A stretch of 64,000 nucleotides of DNA, taken from contig NZ_VBTZ01000012.1 of assembly GCF_005771425.1 (NCBI RefSeq), positions 26,728 through 90,727 on the forward strand. The letters are read 5' to 3'. The stretch comes from Methylocystis sp. B8. GTDB lineage: Bacteria; Pseudomonadota; Alphaproteobacteria; Rhizobiales; Beijerinckiaceae. A program made the translations under genes and the position numbers. The notes beneath the pieces were generated by a model that saw only the letters and a list, made by a program, of their open reading frames with translations, was not told the origin of the DNA and ran no database searches. This document shows, in pieces, positions 16,290 through 26,633 of the stretch (the stretch's first letter is position 1; every line of letters starts with the position of its first letter).

Positions 16290-19200
16290 TCAATTGGCGG
16301 CGCGCGTTGCCGGCGCGATGCGCAGCAACGGGTGGCGATCGAGCAGTTTCTCTATGATCGACGCGACCTCGTCGCCGAGCGGCACAAAGAGTCGCAGCTT
16401 CCAGGCGATAATTTCCGACATGAGGCCCAACGCCTTCAGTCGATCGACGCTTGTGTCTGCAAAGCCGACGAGTTCGAGTCGCTGTCGGTTCATGACGAGA
16501 GAGCGTTTAAGAACCAGGCCGTCAGCCAAGATAAGACTCGCGCCGTCCTGCATGACGGCGGCAATCGCCGTCGCTGGCGCGAGGGCAGGGGCGTCGCCGC
16601 CGGAGGATTCGAGCAGCGCCGCGGCGCTCTCCGGCGAGAGAGCCGCCCGATGATGCGCTCGCCCTCGTCGGTTTGCAGCCGATAGACTCGCGCGGTTTCA
16701 TCGGGGAGCCGGTTCCAGACCGGCAGCAGCAAGCCGGTGACCATATGAAATGTGCTCTCAGTCAATTCAGGAATATCGGCGACCTCGGCCTCCCACGCCG
16801 CCTGAAATTCGCTCGTACTGACCTCACGCCAAAGCGACCGCTTCAGTGCTTCGACGGAGATCACATCGCGCTGCGCCGGCCGCAGCAGACGCGCCCGTGG
16901 CTGAATCGACCCGTCGTCCAGCATAAGGCCGGACGCCGGTAGTTTGACCGCGGCGCGGCCCGATTGCTCGTTGATCATGAGGCGAGCCGATTGAGATGCG
17001 GTCGCCAGTTCGAGCGCCTCGGCAAGCGTCGTGACCCGCGTCCTGTCCTTGCGCGCAATCGTCAGCAATTGCGTTTGCGCGCCGCTCTCGGCGTGAGAGG
17101 CGATCATCTGACGTCCCGTCACGACGAGGCTTTGGGCCGTGACCGTCTCGACGCCTCGATCGAAGACTCCAGCCTGGACCGCCGCCTCGACCTGCGCCTC
17201 CATCAGCCCCTCGAAGACTTCGAACAGGCGGTTCTGCAGCGCGCTCGGCAAAGCGAGGATGCGATTGAGGAAAGTCGAGATCGGCGGCAATTCCTCCTTG
17301 AGGCTGCCGTCCTGGTCAGTGAGATCGAGGCCGGTCGCTTCCGTAAAGCGCGTCAATGAGCAGCCTTCGACCTTTCCCGAAAACATCAGCTGATAGAGCT
17401 GCCGCAAAGCGCTGCGCCCATAGGGGGATTCGAGATTATCCTCCGGCCGGAACAGGCCTTGACCGCCGGTCTGGCGTTGACCCCTCGTGATGGCGCCGAG
17501 CGTGTCGAGCCGCCGCGCGATCGTCGAAAGAAACCGCTTCTCGCCCTTCACATTGGTGGCGACTGGGCGAAACAGGGGAGGCTGCGCCTGATTGGTACGA
17601 TTGGTGCGGCCCAATCCCTGAATGGCGTTGTCCGCCTTCCAGCCGGGCTCCAGCAGATAATGAACACGCAACCGTTGGTTCCTGGCGCTGCGCTCGGCGT
17701 GATAGGAACGCCCCGTGCCGCCCGCGTCTGAAAAGACGAGAATGTACTTCTCGTCATCCATGAAGGCTTGCGTCTCCCCAAGATTGGCGGAAGCCGGTCG
17801 GTTTTCCACGCAGAGCCGATCCGAGCGGTCGGCGTTGGTCTTGCGGACGATCCGACGCGAACGGCCCGTGACCTCGGCGACCATGTCGGTTCGAAATCGC
17901 TGCACGATCTGGTCAAGCGCGCCCTGAACGGCGGGAAGGGCGGCGAGATGTTCGATCAACCGGTCACGCCGCTCCGTCGCCTCGCGCGATTGAACCGGAT
18001 TGCCATTGTCGTCGACCACGGGGCGCGAGTGGAGATCGCCATTCTCGTCGGAATAGACTTCATAGAACTGCGTCGGGAATGAATGGGCGAGATAGTCGAG
18101 GACATATTCGCGCGGGGTGATGTCGAGGGAGAGGTCCGCCCATTCGGAAGTCGGGATTGCTGAAAGGCGGCGCTCCATTAGTGCTTCACTCGTCGAAACG
18201 ATCTGAATGACGGCGGCGTGGCCGGCCTCTAAATCGCGCTCGATCGAAGCGATGAGGCTCGTGACCTTCATCGTCACAATCAGATGATTGAAGAAGCGCT
18301 GCTTGTTGGATTCGAACGCCGAGCGCGCGGCGCTCGTGGCGTTGCGGTTATAGGCCTTGCCGCCCTCGCCGGTAATGTTCGCCGCTTCCAGAGCCGCGGT
18401 CAGATTGTTGTGAATGATCTCGAAGGCGCCGGTATAGACGTCATAGATGCGGATCTGCTCTGGCAAGAGCTGGTGCTCCAGCATCTCGACCTCGACGCCC
18501 GCGTAAGACAGCGCGCGCGATGCATAGAGACCGAGCGCCTTCAAATCACGCGCCAGCACTTGCATCGCGGCGATGCCGCCCGCCTCCATCGCCGAGACAA
18601 AATCTTGCCGCGTTGCGAAGGGCATGTCGGTCGAGCCCCAAAGGCCCAGACGCGTGGCGTAGGCGAGATTGGCGACGGTCGTCGCGCCCGTTGCCGAGAC
18701 ATAGAGAACGCGGGCGTCGGGCAGGGCGTTCTGTAACCTCAGGCCCGCGCGGCCTTGCTGGGAGGCGGTCTTCTCGCCGCGCCCGCCCTTGTGGCCGACG
18801 GCGTTGGCGAGGGCGTGCGCCTCGTCAAAGACGATGACGCCATCAAATTCCGATCCCTGCCAGTCGATAATTTGCGTCAGGCGCGAGGCTTTGAGCGCAC
18901 CGTCGCGGCCCTGACGTTCGTCGGAGCGCAGCGTGGCGTAGGTCGTAAAGAGAATGCCTTCGGCAAGACGTGATCGGCGTTCCCTGCTTGAAGCGCGACA
19001 GCGGAACGATCTGGAGCTTTTCCTGCCCCAACGCCGCCCAGTCGCGCTGAGCGTCCTCGATGAGCTTGTCGGATTTTGAGATCCAGAGCGCCTTGCGGCG
19101 ACCTTTCAGCCAATTGTCGAGAACGACGCCAGCGACCTGACGACCTTTACCGGCGCCGGTGCCGTCGCCGAGATAATAGCCGCGGCGAAAGCGGACCGCT

Positions 19201-20741
19201 TTGTCGGCGTCGTCGGGAGCGGCCGAGACCGTATCGAAGCTCTCATTGACGAGGAAAGCGCCGGCGAGATGATCGCTGTGGGCTTCGCCGGCATAGATGA
19301 CGCTCTCGAGCTGCGCGTCGGAGAGCAGCCCCGACTCGATAACGCTTTTGGCGAGATGCGGCCGATAGGAGGGTTTCGGCGGGGCGACCGACGCCATGGC
19401 GGCGGATTGGACGAGCGTCGTCGGATGCGGGCGGGCGCCGTTGATCGCAATCGATTGGACCGAATAACGCTCATAGAGCCCAGCGCTGAGCGCGCCGCCC
19501 TCGGGCGCCTTCCAGTCGCGAGCTTCATAAGCGACTTCGACGACCGCCCCCGCCGGAATATTGCCTGCAGGAGCTGACGTTGGCGCCGCTGCGCGCGCCA
19601 CGCCCGACTCTGACGCCTTGATTTGCAAAGACGCCGGACGTTTGACTGCCGAGAAGGGGAGGGGGCTTGTCGATGACGCAGTGAACGCCGTCGACTGCGC
19701 CGACGAAACACTGAGCGCCGCGCGCGGCGGAACCTCTCGCAGAACAAGCGCGAGCAGCTCTTCGAGCGATCCAACGGGTCCGAAACCCGCGGGGAAGACT
19801 TTCGGATTCTTTGCTGGCGTCCGGTCGAAAATCGTCAGCCGGCTTTCGACGGTCGTTCCATGGCGCGCAAAGAACCCGCGCGCGAGCGAGGCGGTGAAGA
19901 TAAGCCTGCCATGCTCCTGCAAACGCTCGAAACTTCCGCGCCAAGCGTTCGACGTCGGGGCAAAACTTTCGCCGGTGATGGCGACGAGCCGGCCGCCAGC
20001 GCGAAGACGCAAAAGCCCGGAACGGATATGCTCGAAGGTCGCCGCCGCGTGACGCCCTTCGATCAAGGGCGAGGCAGAAAAGGGCGGGTTCATCAGCACG
20101 ACGCTCGGCGCGAGATTTCCGTCGAGCCGGTCGTTGATCTGCGCGCCGTCGTAATGCGCGAGCGCCGCCGCCGGGAACAATCGCGCGAGCAGCTGCTGGC
20201 GTGTCTGCGCCCATTCATTGAGGATCAGCGTCGCGCCCGAGAGCTCGGCGAAGATCGCCAGCGTGCCCGTGCCGGCAGAGGGCTCGAGCACGACGTCGCC
20301 GGGAGTGATCCCCGCCGTGAGACTCGCAACATAGGCGAATTCCAGCGGCGTCGAAAATTGCTGCAGCGCATCGCTTTCTTCCGAGCGCCGCGTTTCGCTG
20401 GGCAACAACGCGCCGATTTTCGAGAGCATCGTGAGAACGCGCGCCGGATTATTTTCAGCGCGCGCGAACATCGCCGGCCCATAACGGCGCAAAGATAACA
20501 CCTGCGCCGCCTCTACCGCTTCATAGGCGTCCTTCCAGCTCCAGGCCCCTTGTGCGTCGCTGGCGCCGAAGGCGCTTTCCATGGTGCAGCGTAGGGCAGG
20601 GGCGTCGATGACTCGCCCCTTGGTGAGATGAATGACGAGCGCCTGCGCCGCCATGACGAGCGCATGCGGCTTGTCGGCCGACAGGAAAGAAAGTTCGGAC
20701 TGTTCGCGGGGCGCTTAAGCAACGGCGAGGATCGGGCTCAT
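16290..20741 (-). pseudogene. methyltransferase/strawberry-notch-like helicase, interrupted
   Basis: Read as one gene this encodes about 1480 residues. It has an N-terminal class I methyltransferase (EPSAGTGTLAIFAELSG, catalytic NPPF in VLMNPPFSASPL), then a superfamily 2 helicase with Walker A (YYLGDGTGAGKGRQ), DEAH box (VIVFDEAHALAN) and a strawberry-notch C-terminal domain. Three lesions break it: a TAA at codon 9 (20715-20717), a one-base shift near 18980 (frame moves from FKQGTPI to LAEGILFTTYATLRSDE), and a one-base loss in a CT run near 16643 restoring QDGASLILADGLVLKRS. Open pieces are 18843-20654, about 16490-18980, and 16290-16640. The protein normally acts in plasmid or phage DNA modification and unwinding. 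Here it is inactive unless the lesions are sequencing errors. Confidence 0.8.
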
Positions 20742-20831
20742 CAATTGTCTCCGGAGTAACGGCCCGGGACGCTCTCTCTTTCCGCTTCCCGAGCTCGCCC
20801 TCCCGGCAAAGCCCTCTTCCTCTTTTCTCCC

Positions 20832-21257
20832 TCAGCCTCTCCCGCGCGCCAGCCGTTTGACGGCGAGTGGGCGAAACATCGCGCTGATCCGCGACAGATC
20901 TCCGCTCATCACCGCTCGAACATCGCTGGCAAGCGCCGCCGGCTCATCAAGCAGCGACAGCGGCGCGAAATGATTCCGACCGCCCTCATAGTCGCGCCTG
21001 CCGTTGCAGGAGCGGATCAAGATGCCGCTGTCAGCGCCGGTCGCGGGCTGCGAGAGCTGGATATAGATGTTCTCGCCATGCAAAATGATTTCGCCGGAGA
21101 CGGCGACGCCGCCAAGGCAGCTGCGGATGTCGAAGGAATTTGGAGGAAGCCGCAGCTCCTTTGCGAGCGCGCGCAAAGCGGTGCGTCCATTCTGGTGAAA
21201 CAGTTTCTTCTGCGCGCCGTCGTAGGCGCAGCGCCGACGCCAATCGAACATCTTCAT
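20832..21257 (-). CDS. conserved plasmid protein of unknown function
   Basis: A 141-residue soluble protein starting MKMFDWRRRCAYDGAQKK. The stretches RLPPNSFDIRSCLGGVAVSG and ILIRSCNGRRDYEGGRNHFAPLSLL look conserved and recur between the ParB-like and methyltransferase/helicase genes of related plasmids. I do not know a function. No signal peptide or membrane segment is present. It probably belongs to the same transcription direction as its large neighbours but is separated from parB by a terminator. Confidence 0.65.
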   Translation of the reverse strand: MKMFDWRRRCAYDGAQKKLFHQNGRTALRALAKELRLPPNSFDIRSCLGGVAVSGEIILHGENIYIQLSQPATGADSGILIRSCNGRRDYEGGRNHFAPLSLLDEPAALASDVRAVMSGDLSRISAMFRPLAVKRLARGRG

Positions 21258-21262
21258 CCCCC

Positions 21263-21297
21263 AAAAAAGAGAAGAGCCCGCCGGGTAGGGCGGGCTC
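21263..21297 (-). terminator. rho-independent terminator after parB-like gene
   Basis: GAGCCCGCC (21274-21282) pairs perfectly with GGCGGGCTC (21289-21297) around a six-base loop. Read on the minus strand it is followed by a T-rich run (complement of 21263-21269). It lies 36 bases past the stop of the 21333-23396 gene. Confidence 0.85.
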
Positions 21298-21332
21298 CTG
21301 GTGAGCGCGGAATGTTTCGAACAGGCGCCAGA

Positions 21333-23396
21333 CTATTCGGCAGCCTCCGGGACCACCGGCTCGGCCTCGTACTCGGCAAGAAAGGCGGGAAGGTCGTCGT
21401 CACTTCCCGCCCGCGCTTCTTCGCCGATTTGAGCGGGTGCCGCCGCGATCGGCGCGGCGTCGAAGTTTTGCGTTCGCAAAACTTCGGGCAGCCAGCCGCT
21501 GTCTGCGAGCAGGCGCTCGGCTTCCACCGCCATATCGGCTTTCTTGAGATGCTCGATCATTTGCGCCGTCGCCTCGCCCTTCGCTTCGCGGACGGCGGCG
21601 AGAATCTGCGTCTTCGTTACCTTCCCGAAATAGTTCTCGACCGTCGTCACCCAAAAGTCTCGCATATCGAGCGCGAGATGTTCGGCGAGGCGATCGGCAT
21701 GATCGAATGCGGCGCTTCGCCGTTCATACGGCAGATAAGGCGCGTTGACGCCAAAGCCGACACAGAAGGCGAAGAGCGCCGCACGATCTTCCTTGCTTTG
21801 CGCAATGAGCCAACCCCAGAGATCGGTGGGATTTTGCGGCAGACGCAATTGCCATTGCCCGAAGGTTTCCTGAAGGGCGCTCGCTGCTGGCGCGTCGCCG
21901 ATGCCGAGCGCGTGAGACCCGATCGGCGCGCTGCGCAGAGTGATGTCCAGACAAGAGTGCTGCGCCGATCCGTAGAAGATATTGAGCGCCAGCGCGTGGG
22001 TCGCCGCCAGAAACGCGGTTTCCGGATCAGCCGACAGCCTCAATCGTAGCGCCATCGTCCGATACGCGGAGAGTTCCGTACGCAGACGATCGGACAGTTT
22101 GGGAGAGGCTTCTCCCTCAATGTCCCCGTCGCCGGGCGAAACGCCCTCTGTCGACACCTGCGTCGAATCCGGATGAATCTCGCCAGATCCGGACTGTTGA
22201 GAATTCGCTTCGTTGCGCTGTTCGATCGACGCCTCATCCTCGGGACGTACATAGCCCCGTTCGAGTTTCAGCGCGCCATTGCAATCGATGCTGACGAAAA
22301 CGCCGCCGCGCGCCATATCGGCCGGATCAAAAATCGCGGGGCGCTGCTCGATGGCGTCAATGATTTCTTCGAGTTCGCCCATTCTCCGGTCGATGTCTTC
22401 CGGAAGCTCGTCGACGCTGGTGTGCTCTTCCGAGAGCGTGTCATATTCTTCGAGCGCTGCGTCGTAGCGTTCCTTCTCTTCATCCGAAATTTGCGGCGTC
22501 GTCGACGGCAAGCGACGATGGCCATTCGTGTGGCCATAGGGGAATTCGCATACGAACTCCGCCCACTTCCAACCTGCGGAGCGAAGATCGTCCGCCGCTT
22601 TCGCGAGCTTTTCCCGCGCGAGCCGATCGAGCAGCGCGACATCCTGCAGCCAGCCGCCATGATCCTGCTGAAAAAGATCTCGCAAGACCACGCCGCCAGC
22701 CGCCTCATAGGCCTCGACGCCGACAAACATCGCGCGCTTGTCGCCGGCTTTGACCGCACCTTCCGTCAGCATGCGGCGAATCGTATAAGGCTCCTTGTTG
22801 TAGGAACGCGCGAGCGCGTCCCACACTTCTTCCTGACGCGCATGATCGTCGGTGACGCAAAACGCCATGAGTTGTTCCAGCGTCAATTCTTCCGCGACAT
22901 AGAGATCAAGGATCTTCGGGCTCGCAGCGGCCAATTTGAGGCGTTGGCGCACAACCTGCGCTCCGACGAAAAACCGCGCCGCGATCTCATCAACGCTCAG
23001 GCCTGCATCTTGCAGATTTTTGAACGCTCGGAATTGATCGAGCGGATGCAGGGCTTCACGCATCGTATTTTCAGCGAGAGAATCTTCTTCCTCGATGCCC
23101 TCCGTTTTCACGATGCAGGGAACGGGCGCGTTCTTTGCGAGGCGCTTCTGCTTGACAAGCAGCTTCAGCGCCGCGAGCCGCCGCCCGCCGGCGCTAACCG
23201 CGAATTTTCCAGTTTCCTGGTCGTCGCCGTCCAGCACGGGCCGCACGCTCAACGACTGCAGCAATCCCCGCCTTGCGATATCCTCTGCCAATTCTTCAAC
23301 GCTGACGCCCGCTTTAATGCGGCGCACGTTGGCGTCCGACGCCACGAGCCGATCGAGCGCAATATCCCTCGCTCCCACAAGCGCAATCTTCGACAT
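21333..23396 (-). CDS. large ParB/RepB/Spo0J-like protein
   Basis: A 687-residue protein whose N-terminal 200 residues are a ParB-like domain: VSVEELAEDIARRGLLQSLSV, SAGGRRLAALKLL, EENTMREALHPLDQFRAF-type text (AENTMREA) and a helix-turn-helix (LSVDEIAARFFVGAQVVRQRL). The rest is long and acidic, with an extended C-terminal region typical of plasmid-borne ParB-like proteins that lack a partner ParA. It is distinct from RepB and from the 56 kb ParB. It is probably a DNA-binding or nuclease-like plasmid factor. Frame and length are intact. Confidence 0.85.
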   Translation of the reverse strand: MSKIALVGARDIALDRLVASDANVRRIKAGVSVEELAEDIARRGLLQSLSVRPVLDGDDQETGKFAVSAGGRRLAALKLLVKQKRLAKNAPVPCIVKTEGIEEEDSLAENTMREALHPLDQFRAFKNLQDAGLSVDEIAARFFVGAQVVRQRLKLAAASPKILDLYVAEELTLEQLMAFCVTDDHARQEEVWDALARSYNKEPYTIRRMLTEGAVKAGDKRAMFVGVEAYEAAGGVVLRDLFQQDHGGWLQDVALLDRLAREKLAKAADDLRSAGWKWAEFVCEFPYGHTNGHRRLPSTTPQISDEEKERYDAALEEYDTLSEEHTSVDELPEDIDRRMGELEEIIDAIEQRPAIFDPADMARGGVFVSIDCNGALKLERGYVRPEDEASIEQRNEANSQQSGSGEIHPDSTQVSTEGVSPGDGDIEGEASPKLSDRLRTELSAYRTMALRLRLSADPETAFLAATHALALNIFYGSAQHSCLDITLRSAPIGSHALGIGDAPAASALQETFGQWQLRLPQNPTDLWGWLIAQSKEDRAALFAFCVGFGVNAPYLPYERRSAAFDHADRLAEHLALDMRDFWVTTVENYFGKVTKTQILAAVREAKGEATAQMIEHLKKADMAVEAERLLADSGWLPEVLRTQNFDAAPIAAAPAQIGEEARAGSDDDLPAFLAEYEAEPVVPEAAE

Positions 23397-23481
23397 GTTT
23401 CAATCTCCGCGACGGGCCGGCGAAAGCCTCTCTCGCCTCCTATCCCATCACGAAGCCCAAAGGGCCCTCTTACTTTTCCGC

Positions 23482-23534
23482 TTGAGGCGGCGAGAAGATG
23501 CCCTATACTATGACCTGAATATCCGGCAGGATAT
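23482..23534 (+). promoter_or_regulatory. promoter and operator of the xre-res module
   Basis: TTGAGG (23482-23487) and TATACT (23504-23509) are 16 bases apart. A dyad ATATCC-GGCA-GGATAT (23519-23534) lies at the expected transcription start and contains the AGGA ribosome site, so a bound antitoxin would block both transcription and ribosome entry. Confidence 0.65.
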
Positions 23535-23539
23535 CTTCC

Positions 23540-23992
23540 ATGGCCTCCCCCAAAGCCCGCGCCGCACAAGTCAAGAAAACCCCCACGCGCAAGACGCATA
23601 GGCCCAGTACGGCTCAAAAGACTGCCGTGGCCGCCGGGCCCCTTGCGGCGATTCTCATAGGCAAACGGGGTCTCGTGCAGCTCGACGGCGTCGCCACGGC
23701 CTTCGGCATGTCCAAAGGACAACTCGCCGAAACCATCGGCCTCAGCCGCGAATCCCTTTACAAGCGCGCGCGTCTCGAGGGACCCAAGACCCAGTCGCGC
23801 CTGAAGGAAATGCTCGAAATCGTCTCTCGTATTTCCGACTGGGCGGGCGGCAAGGAGCAGGCAATGGCCTGGTATCGCGCCCAGCCGATCCCGGCATTTG
23901 GCGGCCGCACCGCCGAAGCGCTGGTCAAGGATGGGCAGGCTGGGGCGCTGCGTGACTATCTCGATCACATCGCCCTTGGCGGCTTTGCTTGA
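23540..23992 (+). CDS. Xre/MbcA/ParS-type antitoxin
   Basis: A 150-residue basic protein. The central part (about 55-100: GVATAFGMSKGQLAETIGLSRESLYK) is an Xre-like helix-turn-helix, and the C-terminal part (RISDWAGGKEQAMAWYRAQPIPAFGGRTAEALVKDGQ) is the DUF2384 toxin-binding domain of MbcA/ParS antitoxins. It neutralises the RES toxin encoded immediately downstream with a four-base overlap (TTGA). A palindrome at the promoter is the likely autoregulatory site. Confidence 0.88.
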   Translation: MASPKARAAQVKKTPTRKTHRPSTAQKTAVAAGPLAAILIGKRGLVQLDGVATAFGMSKGQLAETIGLSRESLYKRARLEGPKTQSRLKEMLEIVSRISDWAGGKEQAMAWYRAQPIPAFGGRTAEALVKDGQAGALRDYLDHIALGGFA

Positions 23993-24507
23993 GATTTCAG
24001 GGGACCTGCTACCGGGCGCATGATCCAAGATGGTCCTTCGCGCCGCTCTCGGGTAACGGCGCGGCGATCCACGGCGGCCGCTTCAATCCAAAAGGCGTTC
24101 CGGCGCTCTACCTTGCGCTGACGATCATAACGGCCGTCAAGGAAATCAATCAGGGCTTCGCACATAAGATCGAGCCATGCGTGATCTGCTCTTATAACGT
24201 GGACTGCGACGACATCGTCGACCTGCGCACCGAGGACGATCAAAAAACTGCCGGCGCTTCGCTCGCCGATTTGGCCTGCGCCTGGTTCTCGGACATCTCG
24301 CAGGGCAGGGAGCCGCCGTCGTGGCGGATCTCACGGAAGCTGCTCGACGCGGGAAAGGCCGGCATCCTTGTTCCGAGTTTTGCGCCCGGCGCAACCTCCG
24401 CCGATCAAAATCTCGTGCTCTGGAAATGGGGCAAGACTCGCCCTCACGAAGTTTCCGTTTACGATCCGAGCGGTCGGCTGCCCAAGGATCAGCTCTCATG
24501 GAGATAG
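23989..24507 (+). CDS. RES domain toxin (NAD-degrading)
   Basis: A 172-residue RES-domain toxin starting at a TTG that overlaps the antitoxin stop. RES toxins resemble ADP-ribosyltransferases and deplete NAD+. The namesake residues are visible: Arg31 in GGRFNPKG, Glu52 in AVKEINQG, and Ser in LVPSFAPG (about 129). The family length is normal and the frame is intact, so this looks like a functional toxin-antitoxin module contributing to plasmid maintenance. Confidence 0.88.
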   Translation: MRFQGTCYRAHDPRWSFAPLSGNGAAIHGGRFNPKGVPALYLALTIITAVKEINQGFAHKIEPCVICSYNVDCDDIVDLRTEDDQKTAGASLADLACAWFSDISQGREPPSWRISRKLLDAGKAGILVPSFAPGATSADQNLVLWKWGKTRPHEVSVYDPSGRLPKDQLSWR

Positions 24508-24742
24508 TGTAGTTTCGCTTCCTGCACTTCCGGAAACACCAAATACGCAGGGGCCGAGAAGGAATGGGACTTCTCCATTTTTGCGTCTACATTCAAAATT
24601 CGCATAATTTGGATTATGGAACTAGAATAGCCGTGTTATCGCAAGTAATCGCGAAGATTTCACGGGCGCAACTTTAACAATCACTAATTGCAAAATGCAA
24701 AACTCTTAAGCGTTGCTAGGCAAGTCCTTGCGACACTCGATG

Positions 24743-25237
24743 CTACATGCCGAAAAGATAGGTGGCGGTGTAGGGAACGGAATGTAGCTCCCCTTCGGTG
24801 GAACAGCCTCCCTCGAGAAGGCCGCCCTTCGTGTTGAGGCGCAAAATCCAGGTCGCACCAGCGGCGAGACCGGCTGTCGTCTGTTGAACGACGGCTAGCT
24901 TGAGCCATGGAACGTCTTGGCTGGATTGGCCCGGAACTTTAGCTACAAGCTTGCCCGCAACACGCGATCCATCCGCGAATTCCCATACCGGGCCTGCGTA
25001 GTGTCGGCCAATGGTATTTCGTCCGGCAATCAAAATGGCGATTGGCTCACGAAAGGCCCATTCCAAGCCGCCCTTGGCATTTTTCGAACAGACATAAATC
25101 TGTGCGCCTACCCCTTCGACGCGAGCGAGCGGGATCCCTCCCTTGACCGAGATCGGGTCGGGGAGCGTAGGAAGCTCCTCTGCGTGTGTGTCTGCCACGC
25201 TGAGAAGGACGACCAAGCAGCAAATAGTCTTTCTCAT
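24743..25237 (-). CDS. DUF3455 exported protein
   Basis: A 164-residue protein with a cleavable signal peptide (about 1-19, ending THAEE). The mature region matches DUF3455: VEGVGAQIYVCSKNAKGGLEWAFREPIAIL, then GRHYAGPVWEFADGSRVAGK and WLKLAVVQQTTAGLA. It is expected in the periplasm or outside, and its biochemical function is unknown. It is downstream of the histidine kinase on the same strand but separated by 61 bases, and the 235 bases after it (24508-24742) are AT-rich with no gene. Confidence 0.75.
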   Translation of the reverse strand: MRKTICCLVVLLSVADTHAEELPTLPDPISVKGGIPLARVEGVGAQIYVCSKNAKGGLEWAFREPIAILIAGRNTIGRHYAGPVWEFADGSRVAGKLVAKVPGQSSQDVPWLKLAVVQQTTAGLAAGATWILRLNTKGGLLEGGCSTEGELHSVPYTATYLFGM

Positions 25238-25298
25238 GGTCTATCGTTCTCCGATTGCTGATGATTGGGAACCAAAAAAAGTGACCATCTAACCTTTC

Positions 25299-26633
25299 CT
25301 ATGATCTTGGCAGGCTAGCCCCAAACGACAATGTCGCGATTGATCCCTGCCCATCCGGCATGCGCTCAAACGAAAAAAAACCGCATTGAGTCTCTGCTAT
25401 GCGATGAACGATCTTCAGACCCAAGCCGACGCCTTTCGGCTCTTCCATGTCGCTCATAATTTTGTTCTGCCGTCCATTGTCGCGGACGCAGAACTGGGGC
25501 CCGGGACCCACTTCGACTACGATTGCCGAACCCGGCGTTGTGTGGCGAATGGCGTTTTCAATCAAATTGCGCAGGGCGTTCTCGACGAGTGCGGGGCGCC
25601 CAAGGAAGGACCTTCCGCCTCGGTCCGTCAATTCGAGACTTCGGCCCGAGTCATAGGCGACAGGAGCGAGCGCACCAACAACGCTTTCAGCAATAGCAAA
25701 TGGCGTAATCGTCTCGACCGGCGACAGATCCGCAGACTCTAGGCGCGCCAAGGTGGTTAACTGCTCAACCAGCCAGTTAAGTGAGACTAGGTCCTGCTCG
25801 ACCTTTCTTGCGCGTGGGTCAGCGATTTTCTCTAGTTCAAGGCGCGCAATTGCAATCGGGGTTCTTACTTCATGTGATATCGCGGATGTGAAGATTTTTT
25901 GGGCCTGCACCACTTCTCGCACCCTGCCAAAGCTCTTGTTTACCGCTTGGATCAGGGCCGCGATCTCGCGTGGCATTCCAGCAAGGGGCAGATTACTATT
26001 CGAGTCGGCCGGATTTAGTTTCTCGGCAAGATCCGCCGCGGCCTTAATCGGCTCCAAGGTCCGGCGGATTGAAAAAATGCTCGCGCCGAGGACGACGACG
26101 AGCATAAGGCTCATCGGCAAAGCCATATGGTCGAACACTTCACGTGCAAGCACCGTGAGGACGACGCCCGCGCGATCTTGGAGAACGGCCATTTCAATGG
26201 TCACGAGCTCATCGTCGATGCGGTATGTTTTGCCGCCCGCCACCTTCCAGGGCGTCTCGGGATCACGTCTAATCATCCAGAAGTCCGGAGGGGACGCATA
26301 TGAGGGGAGGAGGCGCAAGGGGCATTCGCCGATGCAGTTCGTATAGAGGATTGCACCGCTGCCCGTACGTATCCTCACCAGATAACTTCCGTCATTGGAA
26401 TCGTAGCGCCCGTGCAGTCCAGCCGGGAGATCAAAACCAAGCCTGGCCTGATTTCGCCAAAGCCCCCTGAAGAGCGCATCCGCCTCTCTCTGGATCGAAT
26501 GGCGAGCAAGCTCCTGCTGATTGAACCAATATTCTGCAATAACCCCGATTAGCTGCGCAATCATTGCTAGCGCCGAGAAGAAGATGATTGGTCGGATGAC
26601 CGTCGACGTTAGAGAACGGGCCCCACTGATCAC
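25299..26633 (-). CDS. sensor histidine kinase
   Basis: A 444-residue membrane kinase with two transmembrane segments (about 12-34 and 170-192) enclosing a periplasmic sensor domain. A HAMP-like linker follows, then a dimerisation domain with phospho-acceptor His in ISHEVRTPIAIARLE and an ATPase domain with the N-box NLIENAIRH, G1 box CVRDNG and G2 box GVGLGLKIVH. It is the last gene of a PepSY-cytochrome b-regulator-kinase operon and overlaps the regulator by four bases. The architecture is of the QseC/PmrB type. The signal is unknown, but a redox or metal cue is suggested by its partners. Confidence 0.9.
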   Translation of the reverse strand: MISGARSLTSTVIRPIIFFSALAMIAQLIGVIAEYWFNQQELARHSIQREADALFRGLWRNQARLGFDLPAGLHGRYDSNDGSYLVRIRTGSGAILYTNCIGECPLRLLPSYASPPDFWMIRRDPETPWKVAGGKTYRIDDELVTIEMAVLQDRAGVVLTVLAREVFDHMALPMSLMLVVVLGASIFSIRRTLEPIKAAADLAEKLNPADSNSNLPLAGMPREIAALIQAVNKSFGRVREVVQAQKIFTSAISHEVRTPIAIARLELEKIADPRARKVEQDLVSLNWLVEQLTTLARLESADLSPVETITPFAIAESVVGALAPVAYDSGRSLELTDRGGRSFLGRPALVENALRNLIENAIRHTTPGSAIVVEVGPGPQFCVRDNGRQNKIMSDMEEPKGVGLGLKIVHRIAETQCGFFSFERMPDGQGSIATLSFGASLPRS

